Positions 17,686 through 27,400 of a stretch of 64,000 nucleotides of DNA are shown piece by piece. Each line of letters starts with the position of its first letter. The stretch's first letter is position 1. The notes beneath the pieces were generated by a model. It was not told where the DNA came from. It saw only the letters and a program-made list of their open reading frames with translations, and ran no database searches. This DNA is from Bacillus aquiflavi. GTDB lineage: Bacteria; Bacillota; Bacilli; Bacillales; Cytobacillaceae. The position numbers were made by a program, and so were the translations under genes. The stretch is from NCBI RefSeq assembly GCF_019915265.1, contig NZ_CP082780.1, positions 2,666,001 through 2,730,000 on the forward strand, read 5' to 3'.

Positions 17686-18879
17686 TCACTTCTTTATTTG
17701 TTCTAGTGCCTGCGCTAAATCAGCTTGAATATCTTCCCACGCCTCTAGACCGACTGATAACCGTAACAGTCCGTCCAGAATCCCCATTTCTTCACGGGCA
17801 TGTTTCGGAACAACTGCATGAGTCATTGTGGCAGGATGTTGAATTAACGTTTCTGCATCACCTAAACTAACTGCAATTTTAATTAACTTTAACTGATTCA
17901 TGAACGCTTGCGCTGTTTCTTTCGTCCCTTTTAGTGTAAAGGATATTAACCCTCCTGGTTTTTTCATTTGACGTTTCATAATATCGTAATCATCGCTCTG
18001 TTCATCTCCAGGATAGTAAACACTTTCAACTTTAGGGTGACCAGCAAGAAATTTTGCTATTTTTTTCGCGTTGTCAGAATGACGATCCATCCTTATGGGC
18101 AAGGTTTTTAATCCCCTTAATAATAACCATGCGTCAAATGGAGAAATGACACCGCCAATATCTTTTTGCGTCGTCATGGAAACATGATCGATAAACTTTT
18201 TTTTACCTACAGCTATACCTGCAATTACATCACCGTGACCGCAAATGTATTTTGTTGCGCTATGAACGACAATATCACACCCTAACGAAAGAGGAGTTTG
18301 TAAGTATGGAGAACAAAATGTATTATCAACAACGACAGGAATTCCAGCTTCCTTTGCAACATTTGCTACCATCTGTAAATCAACAAGCTTCATCGTCGGA
18401 TTAATCGGTGTTTCTACATAAATACAGACTGTTTCTGGACGAATTTTTTCCAGCAGCTGCTCTTTCGTTGCCATGGACGAAAGAGCATGGTCAATTTTAT
18501 ACTTATCTTTCATTAGCTGTAATAATCCAAATGTACAGCCGTACACTCCTTGTGAACAAAGGATATGATCGCCTGTTTTCGTAAGAGCTAAAAGTATAGC
18601 TGAAACAGCCCCCATTCCAGAACTGAACGCGAGCGCTGCTTCTCCATTTTCAAGTTTTGCCATACGTTCCTGCAATACATGAACAGTCGGATTTCCTAAT
18701 CTAGTATAAATATATCCTTGCTCTTCGCCAGCAAATCGTTTTTCACCTATTTGCGCATCTTTAAAAGTAAAAGTAGAGGTCTGATAAAGTGGAGGTGTCA
18801 AGCTACCTTCATATTCACTTGATTCATATGCTGCATGTATAACCTCTGTTTCAAATTGAAAAGTTTTTCTTTCTCCCAT
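17686..18879 (-). CDS. megL: Methionine gamma-lyase (Cys/Met metabolism PLP enzyme)
   Basis: A 397-residue Cys/Met-metabolism PLP enzyme. The PLP lysine is in VHSATKYICGHGD (K210), with YTRLGNPTV near 58-66 and SSGMGAVSA near 86-94. The residue that marks methionine gamma-lyases, a cysteine in the YGCT motif, is present (GVYGCTFGLL, C115). This favours methionine breakdown to methanethiol, 2-oxobutyrate and ammonia over cystathionine synthesis or lysis. The start at 18879 has GGGGAGGA upstream. A perfect-consensus cre site lies just upstream of that RBS, implying CcpA repression. It is not at this position in B. subtilis as I recall it. Confidence 0.85.
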   Translation of the reverse strand: MGERKTFQFETEVIHAAYESSEYEGSLTPPLYQTSTFTFKDAQIGEKRFAGEEQGYIYTRLGNPTVHVLQERMAKLENGEAALAFSSGMGAVSAILLALTKTGDHILCSQGVYGCTFGLLQLMKDKYKIDHALSSMATKEQLLEKIRPETVCIYVETPINPTMKLVDLQMVANVAKEAGIPVVVDNTFCSPYLQTPLSLGCDIVVHSATKYICGHGDVIAGIAVGKKKFIDHVSMTTQKDIGGVISPFDAWLLLRGLKTLPIRMDRHSDNAKKIAKFLAGHPKVESVYYPGDEQSDDYDIMKRQMKKPGGLISFTLKGTKETAQAFMNQLKLIKIAVSLGDAETLIQHPATMTHAVVPKHAREEMGILDGLLRLSVGLEAWEDIQADLAQALEQIKK

Positions 18880-18895
18880 GTTAAATCCTCCCCTT

Positions 18896-18909
18896 TGTAA
18901 ACGCTTTCA
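18896..18909. promoter_or_regulatory. cre site (CcpA operator) upstream of methionine gamma-lyase
   Basis: TGTAAACGCTTTCA fits the consensus TGWAANCGNTNWCA at every fixed position. It lies 17-30 bp upstream of the ATG, between the likely promoter and the RBS, where CcpA would block transcription. Confidence 0.8.
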
Positions 18910-19009
18910 AAAATGTTTATAAAAACTCTCTTATTATTTACAGCATATGACAATTTAGTCTTTTTGGGAAGTAAAATTTTTTATATTTATTATAAAGAAA
19001 ACATCGTTA

Positions 19010-19038
19010 TTGACTTAATACATGAATAATAATATAAT
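19010..19038 (+). promoter_or_regulatory. Consensus sigma-A promoter of rpsD
   Basis: TTGACT, a spacer of exactly 17 bp, and TATAAT. The predicted transcript starts near 19045, leaving a leader of about 200 nt before rpsD. Confidence 0.88.
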
Positions 19039-19044
19039 GTTCTT

Positions 19045-19247
19045 TGTGTAAAATATTGCAGCCTATGTAAACACCTTTATGTTTTACATTTTGTTCCTCA
19101 ATATCTCATATTTCATTTTAAAATAAGAGGTGTATCGTGTAACCCTTAGCTGCTAGGGCGAAGGTACATGAAAACAAAATGGACATATTTGTTGTTTTAC
19201 AACTGTTTTTATTTTACCAAAATAAAAACAAGAAGGAGGAGTCATTT
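19045..19247 (+). promoter_or_regulatory. rpsD leader, probable S4 autoregulatory RNA
   Basis: About 200 nt of leader. It has a TGTAAAA/TTTTACA pairing (about 19047-19090) and a CCCTTAGCTGCTAGGG hairpin (about 19143-19158) before the RBS AGAAGGAGGAG. In B. subtilis, S4 represses its own monocistronic gene through such a leader. The same role is likely here, but I cannot confirm the exact fold. Confidence 0.5.
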
Positions 19248-19850
19248 ATGGCTCGTTATACTGGTCCAAGCTGGAAAATCTCTCGTCGCTTAGGGATTTC
19301 ACTTACAGGTACAGGTAAAGAATTAGAAAAGCGACCTTACGCACCTGGACAACACGGTCCAAATCAAAGAAAAAAACTTTCTGAGTACGGATTACAATTA
19401 CAAGAAAAACAAAAGCTTCGTCATATGTACGGAGTAAATGAACGCCAATTCCTCAATTTGTTTAATGCAGCTGGTAAAATGACTGGTGTACACGGTGAAA
19501 ACTTTATGATTCTTTTAGAATCACGTTTAGACAACCTTGTATATCGTCTTGGTTTAGCTCGTACTCGCCGCCAAGCGAGACAACTTGTTAATCACGGTCA
19601 TATTACTGTAAATGGAAAACGCGTTGATATTCCATCATACCGTGTAAAAGCAGGAGAAGTAATTGGAGTTCGTGAAAAATCTCGCAACTTAGACATCATT
19701 AAAGAAGCAATTGAAGTGAACAACTTTGTTCCTGATTTTCTTACATTTGACGCTGAAAAACTAGAAGGTACGTTCACTCGTTTACCTGAGCGTTCTGAGC
19801 TTCCAGCGGAAATTAATGAATCTCTAATTGTTGAGTTCTACTCACGCTAA
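19248..19850 (+). CDS. rpsD: 30S ribosomal protein S4
   Basis: S4 nucleates 30S assembly by binding the 5' domain of 16S rRNA. The 200-residue product begins [16 protein letters not shown] and has YAPGQHGPN. It carries an S4 RNA-binding domain ([38 protein letters not shown]; about residues 92-150). No zinc-binding cysteines are present, so this is the C-minus form. The start at 19248 follows AGAAGGAGGAG; the frame extends 23 codons upstream without RBS. It is monocistronic, with a consensus promoter and its own terminator, beside tyrS as in B. subtilis. Confidence 0.98.
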   Translation: MARYTGPSWKISRRLGISLTGTGKELEKRPYAPGQHGPNQRKKLSEYGLQLQEKQKLRHMYGVNERQFLNLFNAAGKMTGVHGENFMILLESRLDNLVYRLGLARTRRQARQLVNHGHITVNGKRVDIPSYRVKAGEVIGVREKSRNLDIIKEAIEVNNFVPDFLTFDAEKLEGTFTRLPERSELPAEINESLIVEFYSR

Positions 19851-19871
19851 ATGACTTGTTTCCTTATTGTT

Positions 19872-19908
19872 AAACCCTTAGAAACAATACTGTTTCTAAG
19901 GGTTTTTC
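19872..19908 (+). terminator. Terminator of rpsD
   Basis: A 15-bp perfect stem, AAACCCTTAGAAACA/TGTTTCTAAGGGTTT, followed by TTCTCTT. Confidence 0.92.
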
Positions 19909-19970
19909 TCTTCATATCTATTTAGTAATAACCTAATTCAACCTTCTGAAGAATTTTGTATTTATCATAT

Positions 19971-21116
19971 TTATTTTTTCATACTGAAATAAGCAGGGCT
20001 TACTTTTTTAAAATATAATATCCCATCGTATTGTTCAGCTGGTTTAAAAGAAATACGTAAATTCCCTCCTTCAAACGCCTTCCATTTAGTTTGTCCCCAT
20101 TTTAGTCCACATTGGATAAAACAGTTTTGATGAGGTGTGTGATTTAGTAGCCATTCTAAATGTTTTTTACTAGCTTTTTTAATTGGATAATGATGTTCAT
20201 CATCATCTATCATCTGGCCTTCTTTTGCATATAATCCCAAAACATAGCTAGTCTCTTTTATAAAGTGGGGGAGATTTTCAAAAGTTGATTTATATGAAGG
20301 AAAACAACTTGCGGAACCCTTTTTCATAATGTCTAAATTATTAGCCCAAATCATAAATTTCTCGTTAGGATAAACTTGAGATAAATATTTTAGGTTCTCA
20401 GCCTTTAATTCATCCCAATAGTTGAACAGCTTCAAAATACTTTTTTTAACCGCTCCTTTTACTAATTTTAACCTGTTTTTCACTGTCCGAATGGTGATTT
20501 TACGCAACGTCATAGTGGGAAAAGAGTTTTTTTCAAGCGCTTTAATGAATTCATTACCTATGCTCTCTATTTCTTCTACTTCTTTCCGTAGCCTTAGACG
20601 TTTCATCATACGAGTATCAAATATAATTTCATTTGCACGTTTTTCAAATTCCAAAAGTATTAGCTTTAAATTATCTGGCAACTGTGATCGTAAAAAGGAG
20701 GAAAGATGTCCATCTTCATTTTGATTAAGATCTATACCTGTTAATTGTAAAGGCTGTTGCTGCTTCGTTTCTTTAATATAATCAAATAATTCAAGGATAT
20801 ACTCATTACTCCTAATACGCCCGATTGATCCGAACATAAACTTCATTGAATCAAGATCTGTTGAAAGAAAGTCGCCGATAATACAATCACCGAAATCACC
20901 TTCAAAAGCAAGTACATTGAATCCTAATTGTTGATGAAGATATTTAATTAAGTTGACTTTAGCCACGTCGTACTCTTTAACGCAAGGATTACTTTCTCCA
21001 AGAAAGACAAACTTTTTTTTTTCTAAAATTGGTTTCAAAAAATGAAAATCGTCATAATAATCTTGATGACCGATGTTTATACTATCATTCTTAATTTCAT
21101 TTATAAAAATATCCAT
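19971..21116 (-). CDS. Erythromycin esterase-like protein lacking catalytic histidines
   Basis: A 381-residue protein with the erythromycin esterase (PF05139-type) fold signature. It has FVFLGESNPCVKEYDVAKVN (about 36-55), LGFNVLAFEGDFGD near 65-78, and FMIWANNLDIMKKG near 254-267. In active family members the first motif reads GExxH and the later one WAHNxH. Here the first histidine is proline, and the later pair are asparagine and aspartate. The glutamates are kept. This suggests loss or change of the hydrolytic function, not a fresh pseudogene, because the frame is intact. The start at 21116 follows GAAGGGG; an earlier possible start has no RBS. It is not part of the B. subtilis gene order here. 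Confidence 0.78.
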   Translation of the reverse strand: MDIFINEIKNDSINIGHQDYYDDFHFLKPILEKKKFVFLGESNPCVKEYDVAKVNLIKYLHQQLGFNVLAFEGDFGDCIIGDFLSTDLDSMKFMFGSIGRIRSNEYILELFDYIKETKQQQPLQLTGIDLNQNEDGHLSSFLRSQLPDNLKLILLEFEKRANEIIFDTRMMKRLRLRKEVEEIESIGNEFIKALEKNSFPTMTLRKITIRTVKNRLKLVKGAVKKSILKLFNYWDELKAENLKYLSQVYPNEKFMIWANNLDIMKKGSASCFPSYKSTFENLPHFIKETSYVLGLYAKEGQMIDDDEHHYPIKKASKKHLEWLLNHTPHQNCFIQCGLKWGQTKWKAFEGGNLRISFKPAEQYDGILYFKKVSPAYFSMKK

Positions 21117-21678
21117 TATTAACCCCTTCGTTGTATCCGTATTATCAAAACTTCTATCGTAAAAAATGAACAAACTCTTGATTTTACACAACTTGCACCC
21201 CTTAAATCTAAAATTTATTCATTAGTATGGAACATTACATCACGATGTAGTTTTCTTTAAAACGATATGATCTACTAATCACTTAAAAAAAATGAAGTAT
21301 CCTAAAGGGTTCATTAAATTTTACATCTATTCCCTTTATACCCATAATCTTAAATATCATGCAGACTAATATTAACATTTATTTTCATTTTTTAAAATGA
21401 TTTTCTAAGTTATTTTAATAGCTATTTTTTCAAATTTATCTCTTGCCAACTTTATGAACATGAACCGACCAATTCATCCAGCAGACCCAATATTGCTGAA
21501 TATCCTATTAACGTATTTCTTTCAATTCTTTACTTATTTCAATTTTCAATTATAAAACTTGTACAATTATAAATTCTTTCACTCTAACATTTTTCCCCCC
21601 TCGATATCCTTTAGTATTTCGTATTATACAAAAACGGTAAAATCCTTTCCGGGCGTTCGTCAACGAAGGAGGCAGTAA
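21117..21678. other. AT-rich spacer with no supported gene
   Basis: About 560 bp between the esterase-like gene and the transporter remnant. I see only short, stop-interrupted frames on both strands and no RNA gene. It should hold divergent promoters for both neighbours. Confidence 0.4.
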
Positions 21679-22584
21679 ATGAGCTCACTTTATAGCACAG
21701 ATGAAAATAGGTTTGGCGATGGCGATCGTTAGTAGCTCTGTTGTCTTTGGAAAGTTAATTACATCAAGTTTCCCTGTTTTTTTAGCATCAGAACTGAGAT
21801 TTATCATTTCAACAGTGATCTTTATTTTTCTATTATATTATAAAGAGAAGAGCTTCCCTTCGATTCAGCTAAAGTATATAATCGTTCTTTTTCTTCAAGC
21901 GTTGACAGATGTTTTTTTGTTTAATATTTTTATGCTTTATGGATTAAAGTACACGTCTGCAATTGAAGCAGGGATTATTACAAGTACTCTTCCTGCAGTC
22001 ATAGGTGTGATCGCCTTTATCTTTTTAAAAGAAAAATTGACGATCCAAAAAGGATTCGGTATTACATTTGCTGTTTTAGGTGTTCTACTAATGAATCTTC
22101 TAAGTGAAAATGACATTAATGGCTCGGCTTCCTTTTTCGGGAATCTATTAGTCTTTGGAGCCGTTATTGGAGAAGCTTTATTTATCACTTTAGGGAAAAC
22201 AGTTTCTAATAAATTATCGCCGTTAACCATTGCAACGATTATAAATTTATTTGGCTTAATACTATTTTTTCCTTTTTCTATTTATCAAGCTTTTCATTTT
22301 TATTTTTCTAGTGTTCGTATTTTAGACTGGGTGAATATTTTATATTTCGGAGTAGTTGTCACAGTAATAGCATTTATCCTTATCAAGGCTTAGCAAAAGT
22401 TTCTGCCGCCTCAGCAGGAGCACTGACAAGCGTATTGCCTTTAAGTTCAATTATTCTTTCCTTTTTTATTTTAAAGGAAGAGATTTTACTTTACCATATA
22501 TTAGGTATATCACTCGTGATTGGCGCCATTTGCTTTATATCATTTGATACATCAGATAAAAAATCTACAGCCTCTACTTCTTAA
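21679..22584 (+). pseudogene. EamA/DMT-family transporter, two frameshifts
   Basis: An EamA drug/metabolite exporter normally has ten membrane helices in two repeats. The best RBS (AAGGAGG) precedes an ATG at 21679 (MSSLYST), but the frame must shift near 21697-21700 to enter MKIGLAMAIVSSSVVFGKLI. A second lesion at 22380-22381, where one T is missing after ATCCT, ends that frame early. The rest, QGLAKVSASAAGALTSVLPL through IGAICFISFDTSDKK, follows in another frame to 22584. Correcting both gives 301 residues, the exact family size. The substrate cannot be told. The double lesion favours real decay, although the second is in a T-rich run. Confidence 0.75.
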
Positions 22585-22595
22585 TAAAATTCCTG

Positions 22596-22641
22596 AAAAA
22601 AAGGAGAGCCATATTATTGCATTTAATATGTGCTCTCCTTT
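22596..22641 (-). terminator. Terminator of tyrS
   Basis: Stem AAAGGAGAGC...GCTCTCCTTT with inner ATATTA/TAATAT pairing, followed on the minus strand by TTTTTTTCAGG. It is 8 bp after the tyrS stop. Confidence 0.88.
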
Positions 22642-22648
22642 GTAACGA

Positions 22649-23908
22649 TTAGTATTTAATTAAGTAATATTTCTTTTTACCACGGCGAATGATTGTAAAC
22701 TGATCTTCAATTCGATCTTTTTCACTGAGAATATATTGTAAATCAGTGACACGATCTCCATTAATATATATTGCCCCGTTGGAAATATCTTCTCGTGCTT
22801 GTCGTTTAGACGGTGAAATTTTTGCTGCTACAAGTAAATCGATTAAGCCGATCTCTTCCTTAGTTCGATGCTCGTATGAAGGGACATCTTTAAAGCCTTG
22901 GACAATTTCTGCACCTGTTAGTTCTTTAATGTTACCACTAAATAATGCCTCAGTAATCTTCATAGCTTGCTTTAATGCTTCTTCTCCATGAACAAGCTTC
23001 GTTGGTTCTTCTCCTAGCGCTTTTTGGGCAGCTCGTTTTTCTGGGGCTTCTTTCGTTTCTTGTTCAAGCTGCTCAATCTCCTCTCTCGATAAAAACGTGA
23101 AATATTTTAAGTATTTAACAACATCACGATCATCTGTATTAATCCAAAATTGGTAAAACTCATATGGTGTCGTCTTTTCTGGATCTAACCATATAGCTCC
23201 GCCTTCTTTTTTGCCAAATTTTGTTCCATCAGCCTTAGTAACTAGCGGAATTGTTAGTCCGAAAGCTTTGGCATTTTCTTTTGACTTACGAATTAATTCA
23301 AGACCTGCTGTAATGTTCCCCCATTGATCGCTTCCTCCAATTTGGAGTCTCACATTCTTTTCTTCATATAACTTTAAAAAATCAATTGATTGTAAAATCA
23401 CATAGCTAAATTCTGTAAATGAAATCCCGGATTCTATTCGAGATTGGACAGTTTCTTTTGCTAACATGTAATTCAAACCGAAGTTTTTCCCGATATCACG
23501 TAAAAAAGTAATTAGATCTAGTTTGCCGATCCAATCATAGTTGTTAACCAATTGTGCAGGATTTTCTTTTGCTTCGAAATTTAAGAAACGTGATAACTGA
23601 CTTTTAATTTGATTACTCCAATTTGCAACAGTATCAGTGGAGTTTAATGTACGTTCAGCTTTTTTTCCGCTCGGATCGCCAATCATACCCGTTGCACCAC
23701 CTACAAGAGCAATTGGATGATGTCCTGCAAGTTGAAAACGACGAAGCATTAAAATAGGTAATAAATGACCTATATGCAAACTATTAGCCGTCGGATCAAA
23801 GCCACAATATAAGTTGATTTTTTCATCTTCTAATAATTTATTAAGTCCTTCTTCATCTGTAATTTGATTAATTAAGCCTCTAAACTGCAAATCTTCTAAT
23901 AAGTTCAT
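22649..23908 (-). CDS. tyrS: Tyrosyl-tRNA synthetase
   Basis: A class Ic aminoacyl-tRNA synthetase of 419 residues that charges tRNA-Tyr. It has LYCGFDPTANSLHIGHLLP with the HIGH motif (about 34-52), the tyrosine-binding QIGGSDQWGNITAG near 190, and the KMSKS-equivalent ADGTKFGKKEGG near 227. A C-terminal S4 RNA-binding domain (SPSKRQAREDISNGAIYING) completes it. It is the TyrS subfamily with GDPSGK after the HIGH region. Expression is controlled by the tyrosine T-box immediately upstream. It is a single-gene unit with its own terminator. Confidence 0.97.
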   Translation of the reverse strand: MNLLEDLQFRGLINQITDEEGLNKLLEDEKINLYCGFDPTANSLHIGHLLPILMLRRFQLAGHHPIALVGGATGMIGDPSGKKAERTLNSTDTVANWSNQIKSQLSRFLNFEAKENPAQLVNNYDWIGKLDLITFLRDIGKNFGLNYMLAKETVQSRIESGISFTEFSYVILQSIDFLKLYEEKNVRLQIGGSDQWGNITAGLELIRKSKENAKAFGLTIPLVTKADGTKFGKKEGGAIWLDPEKTTPYEFYQFWINTDDRDVVKYLKYFTFLSREEIEQLEQETKEAPEKRAAQKALGEEPTKLVHGEEALKQAMKITEALFSGNIKELTGAEIVQGFKDVPSYEHRTKEEIGLIDLLVAAKISPSKRQAREDISNGAIYINGDRVTDLQYILSEKDRIEDQFTIIRRGKKKYYLIKY

Positions 23909-24029
23909 CAGCCGCCACTCCTTTTTTATTTATTGTTGTTTTAAGCTCATCTGTGTGATGGATAGTCCCCCTTTTGCGAAAAAGATCGTAAAAGAGGATT
24001 GAACTATTAAATTGTGAACATAGCCAAAA

Positions 24030-24290
24030 TAAAAATCCCTTCGAGAACTCTCGAAGGGACGATTAAATCGCGGTACCACCCAACTTGGGGACAAAGACCC
24101 CCACTCTAAAAAAATAACGGTTTTCCCGTTCATCGCTACTTAGTACATTTATAACAGTTCACAATGAAAGCTCAAGGAGGTAATTCGTCTTTCCGTATGT
24201 ACTGGCTTTCACCACCCGCCAGCTCTCTATAACAGGGACAGAAGTACTACTAATTCCTATCAAAGCTATTTTTACAATTTTTAAGTTTAA
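24030..24290 (-). promoter_or_regulatory. Tyrosine T-box riboswitch
   Basis: The hallmark T-box sequence GGGTGGTACCGCG lies on the minus strand at about 24068-24081. It is followed by the terminator hairpin CCCTTCGAGAGTTCTCGAAG and a TTTTTATTTT tract (about 24028-24060). Upstream, stem I contains GAGCTGGCGGGTGGTGAAAG and CGAATTACCTCC. The TAC in the latter (24180-24182, minus strand) is the likely specifier codon for tyrosine. Uncharged tRNA-Tyr would stabilise the antiterminator and allow tyrS transcription. Confidence 0.93.
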
Positions 24291-24294
24291 AGCA

Positions 24295-24323
24295 TTTTTA
24301 TCATAAGAAAAATCTTTTGTCAA
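24295..24323 (-). promoter_or_regulatory. Sigma-A promoter of the tyrS T-box
   Basis: On the minus strand, TTGACA (24318-24323), 17 bp, TAAAAA (24295-24300). It sits just upstream of the T-box stem I region. Confidence 0.75.
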
Positions 24324-24420
24324 ATAAAATAGAAAAATTAAGAAAAATATTTAACGGTGTCTTTTTCGGCACGCTGTTTATGCTATAATGTAATGTGATT
24401 TTAGGGGGAATGATGCTGCA

Positions 24421-27400
24421 ATGAAAGATCTAAAAAAGAAATGGAAAGAAATGCAAAAGTCGTTAAAAGACTTTTTTACAAATAAAAATACTGTAAAAAG
24501 GGCAAGCATTACATATCAAGTTGCTTGGAACATATTTCTTCTTTTCGTAGTCATTTTTATACTTGGGGGCATATTTGCCGGCGGTGTTGGTGCGGGATAT
24601 TTTGCCTCTCTCGTAAAAGATGAACCACTGCGCTCTTACGAAGACATGAAAAAGGCTAATATTAATTACGAGGAAACTTCTGAGCTATATTTTGCAAATG
24701 AAGTTTATTTAGGAAAGCTTAGAACAGATCTTGAACGTGAAGAAATAAGCCTTGATAAAGTTTCAAAACACTTAATTAATGCAGTAATCGCTACTGAGGA
24801 TGCACATTTCTATGAACATAAAGGAATCGTTCCAAAAGCAATTTTGCGAGCAATTTATCAAGAAGTAACAAACGCTTCAGTTCAAACAGGCGGAAGTACA
24901 TTAACACAACAATTAATAAAAAATCAAATTTTAACAAACGAAGTTTCCTTTGATCGAAAAGCGAAGGAAATATTATTAGCGTTACGCCTAGAAAGTTTTT
25001 TTAAAAAAGAGGAAATCCTTGAAGCATATTTAAATGTTTCACCATTTGGAAGAAATTCATCTGGAAGAAATATTGCTGGTATTCAAACCGCTGCCAAAGG
25101 TATTTTTGGTGTTAATGCTAGTGAGTTAACGATCCCTCAAGCTGCATTTATCGCGGGGCTTCCACAAAGTCCATCAGCATACACACCATTTTCACGTGAT
25201 GGGAAAGTAAAGGAAGATCTTACACCCGGCTTAAAAAGAATGAAAACTGTTTTATCGAGAATGCATGAAAAAGGCTATATTAATGATAAAGAGTATGAAG
25301 AAGCTTTAAGCTATGATATTGTGAAAGACTTTATTCCTGCAAATGAAAATCCTCTTGAAAAATATCCGTTTTTAACTTTTGAAGTTGAAAAAAGAGCTGT
25401 CGAAATATTATCAAAAATTTTAGCAGAAAAAGACGGATATGAAGAAAGTGATTTAAAGAAAGATAGTAACTTAAATAAGGAATATTTAACACTTGCTGAT
25501 CGAAATCTTCGTCAAAATGGTTACAAAATCTATACAACGATTGATAAAGATATTTATGATAAAATGCAAGCTGTTAAAGATCAATTTCCTTATTACGGAA
25601 ATACAAAAAATGAAGTTGTGAAAGATAAAGATACTGGAGAAAAAATTACAATTCAAGAGCCTGTTGAACTCGGTGCTGTTTTAATTGAAAATAAAACAGG
25701 AAAGATTATTAGCTTTGTCGGCGGCAGAGATCATAAGAGAGAGCAAACGAATCATGCAACATATGCAAAACGATCAAACGGCTCAACGATGAAACCATTA
25801 GCTGTATATGCACCTGCGATGGAATTAGGGAAAATTTCACCAGGATCGGTTATTGCTGATATTGATATGAGTATCCCAACCAGTGGCGGGCAAACTTGGA
25901 GTCCAAAAAACTATGATGGGCGTTACCATGGACTAACTACTGCACGCGTTGCTTTAGCTAAATCTTATAACGTTCCTGCTGCAAAAGTATATTTAGATAT
26001 ACTTGATCAGCGACCAGTCCAATTTTTAGATAAAATGGGGTTTACATCTTTAGCTGATTTGGACTACCAAATCCCTGCTCTGTCACTAGGTGCTCTTACA
26101 AACGGAGTGACTGTAGAAGAAAACGTCAATGCATTCGCAACGTTTGGTAATAACGGACAGTTTATTGATGGATACATGATTGAAAAAATAGTGGACCACG
26201 ACGGGAACACGATATACGAACATAAAGCTGAACCTGTCACTGTATTTAGTCCGCAAACTGCCTATTTGACGATCGATATGATGAGAGACGTTATTAGCCA
26301 AGGAACGGCAACAGCCCTTAACAAAAGACTGAAATTTAAAGCTGATTGGGCTGGAAAAACGGGAACAGCACAAGATTATCACGATGCCTGGTTTGTCGCC
26401 ACTAATCCTAATGTTACATTTGGTGTTTGGATGGGTTACGATACACCTAAACCGTTGGAAAAATCTTATAAAGGAATTTCATACGGGGTAAGAAATATTT
26501 ATTTATGGGCCGATTTAATGAATGCTGCTTATGAAGTTAATCCTAATCTCGTTGCACCAAAGGAACGTTTTCAAATGCCAGGTGGCATCGTTCGCCGCTC
26601 ATATTGTCTAATATCAGGCCTACTTCCATCTGATGCATGTTCTAAAGTTGGGCTAGTACAAACAGATTTATTTAATGCCAAGTTTGTCCCAACGAAAGTA
26701 GATGATAGTCTAATAAGTGGCAAATATGTACAAATTGGTGATAAAAAATATTTAGCATTAAGTACAACACCTGATGAGTTTTCATTCCCAGGATTAATGC
26801 TTAACCCTGATTATATAGAAAAATTAGGCGGAAAAAATATTAAAGACTTACAGCAACTCATTCCAAATAATGAAAAATGGGCAAGTATTTTAGTACCTAG
26901 TGCGAAAATGACTGATAACGGCAAAGTTCCTAGTGCCCTTTCGATTAGTGTATCAGGATCGACAATTACATGGGGTCAACATCCGGAAAATGATATTATT
27001 GGCTATAGAGTTTACAAGCTTTCCGGAGGCAAAGGACAAAAGGTAGGAAGTATTCCAGCAGGTAAGGCATATTCATTTAATGCAGGAAATGGAGAATACT
27101 ATGTATCTGCTGTAGATATCGCTGGAAAGGAATCACCTCGCTCAAATGTTGTTAAAATTGGTAATGTTAAGGAGCAGCCTGTTACTAAGAATCCGGATGA
27201 TAAAAAAGGAAACGCAAAAAAACCAAAAGATGATCAAAATAATCCGGAACCAGAACCAAAACCTGAACCAACTCCTGAACCTGAACCAACTCCTGAACCT
27301 GAACCGAAACCTGAGCCAAAGCCTGAACCAACTCCTGAACCTGAACCGAAACCTGAGCCAAAGCCTGAACCAACTCCTGAACCGAAACCTGAACCTGAGC

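Noticed and set aside
24134-24290. Small ORFs in the tyrS upstream region
   Set aside because: They overlap the T-box RNA and have no ribosome binding site.
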